A stretch of 64,000 nt of DNA, taken from NCBI RefSeq assembly GCF_921293095.1, contig NC_060247.1, positions 109,759,111 through 109,823,110 of the forward strand. Direction: 5' to 3'. Position numbers and translations under genes: made by a program. How positions within the stretch are numbered: position 1 is the stretch's first letter; each line of letters opens with the position of its first letter. The notes under the pieces were generated by a model that saw only the letters and a program-made list of their open reading frames with translations, did no database searches and was not told the DNA's origin. Origin of the DNA: Ischnura elegans. Lineage: Eukaryota > Arthropoda > Insecta > Odonata > Coenagrionidae. Positions 1 to 9,012 of the stretch are shown piece by piece.

Positions 1-225
1 CTCGCATACTGACGCGCCAATGCGCTTCGGGAGAGGACTAAAGTACGAGCAAGTGGACTTGGGGAGGCCGGCATCTGATGATGACGACTCAGCCTCGCAT
101 ACTGACGCGCCAATGCGCTTCGGGAGAGGACTAAAGTACGAGCAAGTGGACTTGGGGAGGTCGGCATCTGATGATGACGACTCAGCCTCGCATACTGACG
201 CGCCGATGCGCTTCGGGTGAGGACT
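1..225 (+). repeat. 93-bp in-frame tandem repeat inside gene A
   Basis: The string ctcgcatactgacgcgcc recurs at 1, 94 and 187, an exact 93-bp period. Copies differ at only a few bases, and 93 is divisible by three, so the repeat expands the protein without shifting the frame. The array continues to the left of the window, so the copy number is unknown. Confidence 0.92.
2..220 (+). CDS. Secreted-peptide gene A, 3' part, tandem-repeat form (partial)
   Basis: The reading frame is already open at the left edge of the window, so the start codon and signal peptide lie outside it. The visible protein is two full copies and part of a third of a 31-residue unit whose landmarks are TDAPMRFGRGLKYEQ, VDLGR and an acidic SDDDDSAS stretch. 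The frame meets TGA at 218-220, where the two earlier units have AGA. Beyond it the same frame continues to 319 with LTYEQMRAAAEAI and PPTPYTGQVG, which matches the C-terminal half of gene B closely. Gene A is therefore a B-type gene expanded by tandem duplication of a middle segment, and either shortened or inactivated by that TGA. Each unit has Arg-Phe-Gly-Arg, formally an amidation/cleavage pattern, but B has RRFRRL at the same place, so a neuropeptide role is only a guess. Function unknown. Confidence 0.6.
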   Translation, partial: SHTDAPMRFGRGLKYEQVDLGRPASDDDDSASHTDAPMRFGRGLKYEQVDLGRSASDDDDSASHTDAPMRFG

Positions 226-502
226 CACGTACGAGCAAATGAGAGCTGCCGCTGAGGCGATCGCTCTTCCGACCCCGCCGCCAACTCCATACACCGGACA
301 AGTGGGCATTCCGCTTTAATACTGAGGAACCCGTTTTACAAAACTTACAATCCGTTGAGATACCAAGAGGTACCACGGTTTTTTTCTCTCTCTCTCGCAA
401 ATACCGGTTTTCACTCCGTTTCTTTGCAAATATAAGAGGAAAGAAGTTTGGGCTTGTAATACACAGAGGACATATTTCATGAATTCCTGTAAAAATATGG
501 AC

Positions 503-526
503 AATAAACGATTCAAAATGAATAAA
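503..526 (+). terminator. Poly(A) signals of gene A
   Basis: Two AATAAA hexamers occur at 503-508 and 521-526, about 185 bp after the last stop of the A frame. The same pair, in the same sequence context, occurs behind gene B at 15099 and 15117, so this is the shared 3' end of the two paralogues. Confidence 0.6.
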
Positions 527-659
527 AATACAAAATTATTTTGAGAAAACGAGCGTAATTTCTTTTTTTCATCCTTTTCTTTTTTTCATCCCCCTATTTC
601 CGGCAAAGCACGAGTACTGTATAAGTTGCTTCGAAAGAGAATAGGAATTTGGTGGGGGG

Positions 660-850
660 GGGGGGATCGGGCTGGTGTGGTAGTTAGAGTGTTGACTTCC
701 AACCTCATTGCGTGGAGAACATTTCGAGCGCAACTCTCCGTCCGTCGGATGGGACCAATGCCGACGCTGGGTTTCCCACCACTCTTCCCTCACGGCAAAT
801 TAGCTAAACTGTCGGTAGCCTCCTCCAAAATACCATACCAAGGAATTTGG
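660..850 (+). repeat. tRNA-derived SINE (family S1), internally deleted
   Basis: It carries the family landmarks gctggtgtggtag, ctccgtccgtcggatggga, atgccgacgctgggtttccc and ccttccctcacggcaaatta-type 3' text. The A/B-box head is degraded, and about 40 bases between cggatgggac and aatgccgacg are missing relative to other copies. The equivalent SINE stands at the same place in duplication copy 2, so it inserted before the duplication. Confidence 0.75.
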
Positions 851-1478
851 TGAAACAAAATGTAAATAAATCCCGTTGATTTCGGAAACTCATTACAATG
901 GGTTGAAGGGCTCGGTGGTTTGACGTCGAGTAAACCATCCACCAATGTAAGCCCCAAATCTGTCAAAGGAACGCACCTTTGTCCACCCGAGCCCGCCTCG
1001 AATACCATATTTTTCACGCAAACACTTGTTTTCTGGCAATTTTTTCTGGTAACCCTGTAAAAGCAGGAGATGGTACATCCATGCAAATAAGTAAGCTTTG
1101 CGAAATAAGGGGAAATAACCGAATAAGGGATTGCTAATGAAAAAATACAGAAAGTTTTCGAGGAAACAACTTACTAGTCACTGATTTCACATCTAGCTCT
1201 TGCGTAAGTGCACCATATGGCCTTACGCTCTCCAGTGTAAACGATCGTGTTTTAGAAGCACGATTGCTAATGATTAATGGACGTTGTTGATCAAGAAGTG
1301 AAGTGTAAAGTGTTAAAAAGGGATGAATGCCAACAAGAAGAGATAAAGTAATGCAGTCAATAAAGAGAAAATCGGCAAAAATTGCGGGAAATACTTGAAT
1401 CCTTCACCTCTCGTTTTCAAAGCCTGTCATTGGATACAAGTGAAAAAATGGCAATGATCAGTGAAATCATTGTAATTG

Positions 1479-1985
1479 TATCTGATTTGATTTATTTGCT
1501 TCTTTTACCTTGCCCAGATGAGGCCACAATCCGGCCCCCTCTTCCTCTGGGCCAGGGCTTACTTTACAAGGTTATCAATACGGAAATAAAGGAATACAGG
1601 CATTTGTAAAACATTAATGTGACGGTAGATAAATTTACATTATAATGTAGTTAGGCCACGTTATATTTTTGTCAGCTGTCGGATCATCCTCGTCATTGAC
1701 CAGTCGCGTCCGTCGCATCTCTTGTCATCCGACAGGGTGCTAAATGAGCCGACGAAGGTACATATAAATGATACTGCCTTAGCGAGAACCTATAGATTGG
1801 GAGCAGAAATTTGTTTCCCCCCGTGTCGCGTGTTCCAAGTATATACTGTATATCACCAAGCAGAGACATGCTGTTGTGGATCAAGGATGGAGTACGGTGC
1901 TTGAAATTTTCCACCCGGTTTGCAGCACTGCGGGTGTTCGACGCTCCTTGATTTTCGCCACCCTTCACGAGCTTAAAGGGGAGTC
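1479..1985. repeat. Insertion of about 500 bp present only in duplication copy 1
   Basis: Copy 2 reads straight from attgtatgtgtgtctttta at about 16800 into the following block. Copy 1 breaks at the same point after attgtatctgattt and resumes at gtctgtgtcttataaaaag. I do not recognise the inserted DNA, and no terminal repeats are obvious. Confidence 0.6.
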
Positions 1986-2778
1986 TGTGTCTTATAAAAA
2001 GTGTATAACACGGTCTGATGGTTAAACCATTGTTTCAGAAATCAAAGAGAAGTGACCTCGAATATCTTTCTACATACTAGACGATCTTTGACAGGGGGGC
2101 TACCTGTGGACGTCTGATTCTAAATAAATATTTTGCGTGATTATAAACAATTTTCGTACTCTTAGCAATCGACTATTATTGAATGACGTCCCAGATCACG
2201 TGGCTCGTGCTATCTTTCCCTGACCTCTCCGTATCTGGGATGATCCCTGCTTGCCCGATGCCGACGTTGGAGCTTGTTAGGATGTAGTTTATTACGATTG
2301 AATCTATCAACATCAAACGTAGAACTAAGGAAGAAGGAGATTGATCTATTCATAAAATTTATTTAATTTTACTATAGTTAAAACTTCCATTTTCTTGGGA
2401 AAATTATGCATTTCAAAGTTACAATGTTATCCTTAGATTTTAATCACAGCGCGGCCACTTTGATTGCTCTGTTTATATAAGCGCTTAGATTGTGAGTTTG
2501 GAGACCGTGAAAACAGCAAAAAAAAAAGCTATCAGTAAAACTCATCATCGAATCCAAATGAAGAAAATAGCATTTCTGGGAGTGAAGCGCCGTTTGAGTA
2601 GTTGCTATTATATCTATTCAGCTAAGTTCGATATCCCTGTCCTAAAATGTGAACATATGTACCTGCATCGAGTATAAATACCGCGGAAGTGGTCACTTGT
2701 CTACGTGAGCAACTGATTTCCAGCCATACACCTATTGTAGGTGTCTACAAGGTTATTCCGGCCGTTTTCCCAGCCTTC

Positions 2779-3389
2779 AATAGTTTTTACATATTTTGTT
2801 ACATAAATAATCGTCGGAAGGTCATTTTTTATAGAAAAAAAGAGATTTGGAAGAATCACGAAAAATCGAGGAAATCGGCGATTGAGAATTGTGGAATAAA
2901 AATTACCCTTCAGTAAGATTAATAAATGATTTTGGCTGACTTTGCGTTAATTTATATTTCTAAGGAACCTTTATTACCTTCCAACGGATATTTATTATTT
3001 ATATTCGTCACCATGTTTGTAAATTTATAAATAAGGTTAATTCCATCACATTTCCTTGGATATTTTTTTATCAAGCAAGTATTCATAACAAGGCTAGTTA
3101 GTCCTTAGGAAGTTAGTCCTCTCCGATGTTACACCGGATCAGAATCTCAACGTTGACCAATGTTACGTTATATTTATTTTTTGGCAAAATGGTCAGACGA
3201 ACTATTCTGTTTTTCCTGAAGACTTTTGCTGAACGAGCGGGCCATACGTTTATTTTTGAGAGCTCATTCTGGCCGTGTGGCTGTTTGCAAGTCAGAAAAT
3301 GCCTTTTATTTCGAAGAGGCGTTCGTGTAGTACCTTTTATGTTTGTGAAAGCTCATCCCCCAACAAACACGCTGAACGGTGAACACTAG
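2779..3389. other. No recognisable feature
   Basis: AT-rich sequence after the end of the duplication. The short open frames here have no signal peptide, splice context or family resemblance. Confidence 0.5.
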
Positions 3390-3720
3390 CCGGCCATTTG
3401 ATTTTCAAGCTCAGTGTTTTATCCTCTCTACACGTATGTCAAATGTAATGGGTCATAACGATTCCCTCTTATCTCCCTCCACTCAACTTCTGGGAAAGAG
3501 CCTTAACTACTAGAAGACGAGGTTCGATCAATTTAGTTCCGTTCCCCGGAGTAAAGTTTCTTCCTTCGTCGAAACTGAACTCCTTGGTGATTTAAATGTC
3601 GTGCGGGAAGAAAACTAAACCTAGACCTCGTATTTTCGTTTCCTTCCATGTCGAAACGAAACATTTTCGATTCATTTCACTTTCCATCTCTGCTTGAATA
3701 CCGTCGCTGCCCTCCCATAA
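3390..3720 (+). mobile_element. hAT-like element fragment (relative of 15373-16051)
   Basis: The run from ttgattttcaagctcagtgtttt through the gaaacgaaacattttcg block to the cacttt-ccatctctg end matches the right half of the hAT element at 15745-16050 in the same orientation. The left part is missing or too diverged to see. Confidence 0.55.
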
Positions 3721-4144
3721 ACGTAAAACGCAACCTAAAACCGTTTAATGCTGAATTAAGAGCGGAGCCGGAATTTTTTATTATTACTGTCTTTAAACCA
3801 ACAACATTTGATTTTATTCTTGGATCAATTACTCCAACAATCCAAAAACGAAACGTTAACTATGGGCAGTGCATAACTCAAGAGGAAGGACTCTTGATGA
3901 CATTAAAGCAAGGTTATTTATGCTATAAGTTCTCTCAACAACTAGAAAATACCACATTTTTCGCCTGTCCCTATAACTGCACTGCACTGCGGCGATCCCC
4001 GCGCATGCGCAGAACGAATTGTCTGAAGACTTCCGTCCGACTGGCGAAAATCGACAAGGCCCTGTTTTTAAGCCGCAGTTAATGTTGAAATTTTGGTCGT
4101 ATTTCCTACTTTACAACGGCTCGCGGACTAAACGGGGCACGAAT

Positions 4145-4262
4145 ATTACCATAGAGGATCCTCAAGTCCGCCTCGTAATGTGTTATCGCCTACCGCTCAC
4201 TTAAATGGGTTTACAGAAGTCGCCACTCGCGTTGCTGACGGACAAATAGGGTGGTTTCCTAT
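4145..4262 (-). repeat. R1 dispersed repeat, terminal block
   Basis: Contains gaggatcctcaagtccgcct, cgctcacttaaatgggttta and gtcgccactcgcgt. This is the reverse complement of the R1 right end seen at about 59950-60055. Part of a family with long terminal inverted repeats (see 59370-60070). Confidence 0.6.
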
Positions 4263-5333
4263 AATTTTTTATTGCCTAAATCGAAAGATTATTACTCCTG
4301 GAGTACGTATTTCACGCATTTAGATTTTTAAACGACGATATCTATTTTTCGCGATTAAATGAAAAGTGAAAATTTTCAAGGGCGCGAAAACGCGACGGGT
4401 AAGTATGAATGCCGGGAAAACTCCGTGTGACGTCGTTCTGGTTCCCGACGCCGCAAGTGAGGTGACCTTGGGGCGAGGCTTTGAGCACCGATACGACGCA
4501 GGAAGCTAGCAGGTAGCTGAGTACCCTGCTAGCTGGCAGCGCTTGGCTTAAATAAGGATTATTACTACCTTATCAAACGAAGAAAACTTTCCAACCTTAG
4601 CCAGTTTTAATTAGTGATTATTAATACATGTTTCCCTGGGCTCTGTGCCTAATGCATGGATTGGTAATCTCAGACGATGCAAAACTCCTATCTACTCGTA
4701 TAGAAACTAGGTCCTTTTGACGTCACGTGGAGTGGCATCGCATGGGCGCCAATCTGGCCTTTTTCAAATGAGGATAAAAATTGACCATTGCCATTCGTCT
4801 AAACCGGTATTTCTAAAACCATATAATTTGTTTATTATGAATACACTAATGGTGGGTAACAAATCGCAATCAACGCCTTTCGCTTTCTTTGATGAAGGAA
4901 ACTACCCTATTCATGGGGACTGCATCAAGGAGGTTGTATATATACTGGAGCGGGCACCACTGGTTTCGGACGTGAGGGGAAGTGTGGCCGGAATGGGGGT
5001 GCTTGGGTAGGACAAGTCATGCCCACTTTGACCAAAACATTGACAATCTCATAAGGGTCAATGCTTACTATGCGTTGACGTTTTTGGCCATAGCTCGTTA
5101 ATATTATACATTAAAATAAACTATGGAATGCACAATGTAAACCTTCTTTTCTTTCTTCATTGATAGACTTCGCGAAGTTATGACTCGAGCATCTTTTCCC
5201 AGGGATATATTACCTATTATCAATCACCACGGTTACGTTATAAAACTAGCTTAGGTGAAAATGAAATTTTACGAGTGCAAAATAGTCATTTCCCTGCACT
5301 TATATTGGTACCTATTTAATTTATTATAGGCAA
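4263..5333. other. No gene; one short hairpin
   Basis: Mostly unique-looking sequence. A perfect small inverted repeat, gctagcaggta / taccctgctagc type, stands at about 4504-4532. Nothing else recognised. Confidence 0.4.
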
Positions 5334-5634
5334 CAGGGGAGCAGCTAAGAATTAGGGCTGGAGGGAATTTTAGGTGCACTAATACCGGGGTGTGTAGTTT
5401 GTGGTAGATGGAATACCCACCAGGATAAGCGGTATGTGCGAGAGTAATAAATTGCGGAATTTTAAGATAAACGGTTCAAAGTGGTGAGTTTTTCTGAGAG
5501 ATATTTTATTAACCCTTACACTATTCTACTAGTAATATCAATCCAATTAAGTAAAATGGATTAAACTTATAAATTTCTCTGAACTCTGGGGGGGTGGGTT
5601 TATCCCCCAAAACCCCCCTCTCGCTGCGCCACTG
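5334..5634 (+). mobile_element. hAT-like MITE, family M1, copy 1
   Basis: About 300 bp, starting CAGGGGAGCAGC and ending GCTGCGCCACTG, which form imperfect terminal inverted repeats. It is flanked by a perfect 8-bp direct repeat ATAGGCAA (5326-5333 and 5635-5642), the hAT hallmark. Non-coding and G-rich at both ends. Four other copies lie in the window. Confidence 0.9.
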
Positions 5635-5959
5635 ATAGGCAATGGCAATCCAAAAATTACTGTACAAAAGTATATTTTCAAGGACCCCCACCAGTAAAGT
5701 GGCTAACCGACACAGAGTTTATACAGTAATAGAAATATCGCTGATGATGGGAAAAACCCAATGACAATCACCGGCGAAATACTAATGATTGTGGTAGCAT
5801 TTTTCAATTGATGTAGCTTATTTTTAGAACAAAATTTAGCCACCTCAAAATATCAATCGGATACCAAGTCCATAAAATTGTCAAACCAAGATGGCGGAAC
5901 TTTGACCACGCCAAAAACTCGGAAACAGCACCTCCAAATATTTATAACCTCCTTTGAAT

Positions 5960-6560
5960 GCATAGAGGAGGCCCAATTCCATCCGACGGAAGGCTAATTT
6001 CTGTCGCCTTTTCGGCCGCATTTTAATAGCTTTTCAAAAATGTCTGCGGCGCGGTCATGAGAGCAATGCGATCCAATTTTATTCCAATATTTTTCAGTAT
6101 AATGTTTGTCATTGCGAGGAATAGCATTTAAAAGTAATGAATTCGATAGATAGCATCATCACCTGTATTAATTTAGCTTAATACTCTTAATTGCACTATA
6201 TTTATCCTTGAAAATCGGATAAAATTTGCCGTCAGCTAGACACTCGTGTAGCTAAAGAATTTTGTGAGCTAGGCGAATGTTGTGAGCGCATTTAAATGCG
6301 TAGTGGGATACTACACATTTAGAGGCAGACTCGAGGATCCTCTTTTGTAATATTCCTGTGTTGGCCATTGCGCCTGCCAGGAGCTCACTTTACTATACTC
6401 TCCTTGTTCTTACCACTCCCATACATTTCACCTCCCCTATTTTGAGCACGTAATGGACGAAAGTTATTGCGAAAACCGTGGGGACAACCCATTTGAAGTA
6501 CTCACATCAGTCACACGTTTGCATTCGAGGAATTGTTCGCTTGGTGTGAATTCTGGGATC
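5960..6560 (+). repeat. Dispersed repeat paired with 59695-60260 (includes an R1 end)
   Basis: About 600 bp runs parallel to 59695-60260 in the same orientation: ggcccaattccat, tgcggcgcggt, gtgttggccattgcgcctg, and the aaaaccgtggggacaa block. No coding evidence. Either a larger element or an old duplicated segment containing R1 ends. Confidence 0.75.
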
Positions 6561-6800
6561 AATTTGCCCGTTAGCGACACGAGTAGTGACATTTGTAAGC
6601 TCATTTAAATGCGCGGTGGGTGACTACACATTTAGAGGCCGACTTGAGGATCCTCTTTTGTAATATTCGTGGACAAATTGATCCGAGTTTCACGGGGAAA
6701 TAAGGTATAATTAGGGGTGTCAACCGAAAGTTACAATAATAATGATGTTATTTATCAAATTCATAACCCCTTATTTGCCATCCTTCCCATTTGCAAACAC
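6556..6800. repeat. R1 ends back to back
   Basis: 6556-6665 is an R1 right end (cacgagtagtgaca, aatgcgcggtgggtgacta, gaggatcctcttttgtaata). From 6667 the text acaaattgatccgagtttca continues as in the inner part of the opposite-facing R1 end. This suggests nested or rearranged copies. Confidence 0.5.
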
Positions 6801-6939
6801 CTTGCTGAAAAATATTGGAAAAAAAGTGGATCACATTGCACACATCATCGTGCTGTGGACATTTTTGAAAGTCGATTAAAATGCTACCGAAGTGGCAACA
6901 GAGATCAGTCTTATATGGGATGGAATTTAGCCTCCTCTA

Positions 6940-7125
6940 TGAAGTTCCCTTGAGCCGGGGTTGAAAGTTTTCACCTCGGCCATTACTTTGGTATTTTGGA
7001 AGTTAATCGCGTGTTCCGAGGCTGCATGTTCCGTCACCACCAATTTTAATGGTTGTCCCAGCCAAACGGCACGCCTGTGCTCTTCTGTCTGGCTTTCACG
7101 GAGCGTCCGGTTTCGCCGATTTATT
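6940..7125 (-). pseudogene. Penelope-like element, GIY-YIG endonuclease C-terminal fragment
   Basis: On the minus strand the sequence at about 7121-7089 reads IGETGRSVKARQK, the central motif of the GIY-YIG domain that ends Penelope-like retroelement proteins. With one frame change it is followed by residues resembling RAVWLGQPLKLVVTEHA and then HAINFQNTKV, the usual trailing part. The reverse-transcriptase part is not visible upstream. An old 3' remnant. Confidence 0.6.
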
Positions 7126-7129
7126 CGTT

Positions 7130-9012
7130 AGGGTCTTCAACCCGCTGCGCGCCGGCTTATTTCTCGCGGCCCCTTGAGGCTGAAGAAAATATTGTATCAC
7201 AACAGCAAAAATAAAGCCAAATATCGACACAACCGTCAAAAATAAACAATGACAAAAATCGATTTGATTGATTGATTGGACTTTTTAACCAATCTTCTAT
7301 ATTATTTCTACTGTATAGATACCTTTTTCTCAACTAATTCGCAGCCAAACTCTACAAATGGAGTACCAAAATGCACAGAACTTATCAGAGAACATGCGAC
7401 GGCATATCTTACTTCCTAAATATTGCTATTGTTTCCTAAAATTGGTTTTTAAATAATGAAAAAAAACGGTAAATATTCCTGACGTTAACGGCGCACAAAC
7501 TGATACATTTGTTCATTTGCAACAATACCTCGCATTCTTTAAATAACTTTTATCAAAATGCGGCTAATTCCACATTCAAGTCTTCTGTTGATACGTAAGT
7601 ATGAGTCATCATGTGCGTTTGATAGAGGATTGTGTAATTACTTCCAATGTTGTGTTTAAAGAGGCCCTCTGACCTCAATTTGTACATGAACATTACAATT
7701 AAATTTTTTCATAAGACCCTGCCTTTCTTTCTACATTTTAAAATTAGAAACGCGCTTATCCCTCTGTGGACCTGCGTTGAAAAGAGCGGGGGAAGCCCGC
7801 TGGGAGCGGGCGCAGCACGCTCATAAAGATTATTGCACTCTTTAAATTATTCGTTTTTTTTGTATAGTTTAATGATGTGGTGGTAAATTGACGAAGAGAA
7901 TTGTGGCCCTCCGGACGATCTGAAATCGATTTTTGGACATTGCATTAAAAAAGGTTGAAGACACCTGTCTTAGGGCAATCCTAGCAGGTTGTTAATCCTT
8001 ACTTGGTTTTGTGTGGTGATATTTATTAACGAGCCACGTTGTGTTCAGAAAGTAGCGGAAACTAAAGTATCTCGCTTATTTGGAAAGTCCGATTGTTATC
8101 ATTTATTTTTATTATAGTTTTACCTCAGAGTAAGGATGGGGGAGAGTGCGCTTTGGCTACTGCGCATGTAGTCAAGATCCCGCATACACAGCATATACAT
8201 CCCACACTTCCCACAATTCTTCCCACAAGGGATTCCCGCACTACTTCCCACGATCACGTGGTAACCATGTTGACTACAAGAATCTGCTACTGCGCAGCCT
8301 GATAGCGCCCTCTACCCCAATCCTTACTCTTAGAGTTTTACACATTCCCCTGAAGTATTATGAAATTTTCAGCTGCGTTAATTGTTTACTTTGTCTGTGG
8401 CAACCGCCAAGTTAACGCGTGTTTTTGTGAGCTGGGCGACTTTCGGCTCACACTTCATTGCTTTCTAGTGAATTTTTGGACAAAATCAGTTCTGTAACGA
8501 TACCTCAGCCCCCCAAATTCACCAGGAAATACTCCGTGTGACTTATTACTGTTTTCAAATGTGAGAGAACCTTGAAGGGCCGTCGTTTTACAAGCATAGA
8601 TGACATTAAATAAAATCGCTGACTTGAGCTAAAGACTATCCCCTGGACTGGCCCAATGGAATAAAGTAATGGGGCTGATCAAAAATAAGGCCTGGAAACT
8701 TTGAAACCTGTAGGTGAACCCCTGACCCTCGCTCAAATGTCATATAGTGGGGGAGGGTAAAATATCGGAAAATTAAATACGTCATTCCCTAATTTAATAT
8801 GGTATTTAATACAGTCATTCTTTGTAGTAAAGTGTAGTATAATTTCAGGGAGCTGCGCTGCCTAACTGGCTGCATATTTTATTTTTTCAATTAAATTCGC
8901 GGAACATTTCGTGACTGAAAAGTTTACATGAATTTTAAAGATTTTTCTGGAAAAGGAAACCACCCGAGTCACGTAGCACCATTGATACACATGGAATTTG
9001 ACCCGTACTTAC
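7130..9012. other. No recognisable gene
   Basis: Low-complexity and AT-rich text with an interrupted run of cccaca-type repeats near 8190-8260 (ttcccacaa, cttcccacg). If the minus-strand gene at 9013-11487 continues, its further exons should lie here, but I could not pick one with a convincing acceptor and frame. Confidence 0.4.

Larger units (their letters stand above)
226..2778 (+). repeat. Segmental duplication, copy 1 (partner of 14826-17597)
   Basis: From the C-terminal codons of gene A to about 2778 the sequence aligns, with indels, to 14826-17597. Shared landmarks include aggaacccgtt, catatggccttacgctctcc / catatggccttacgccctcc, the stretch around aagtgacctcgaat, gatgatccctgcttg, and the last common block gtctacaaggttattccggc. 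A SINE at 660-850 is shared with copy 2. Copy 1 alone carries about 500 extra bases at roughly 1479-1985. Copy 2 alone carries an hAT element at 15373-16051. Outside the peptide exon I see no coding sequence in it. Confidence 0.9.

Noticed and set aside
20-220. Gene A as an FMRFamide-type neuropeptide precursor
   Set aside because: RFGR occurs in every unit, but the paralogue B has RRFRRL at the same place, and the units lack the usual flanking dibasic sites. Kept only as a possibility.
3648-4082. Open frame of 144 codons
   Set aside because: It begins inside a hAT-derived repeat, has no recognisable domain, signal peptide or splice context, and its composition looks random.
8093-8415. Overlapping open frames with His/Thr-rich text
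   Set aside because: They arise from a local cccaca/cacttccca repeat, not from a gene.
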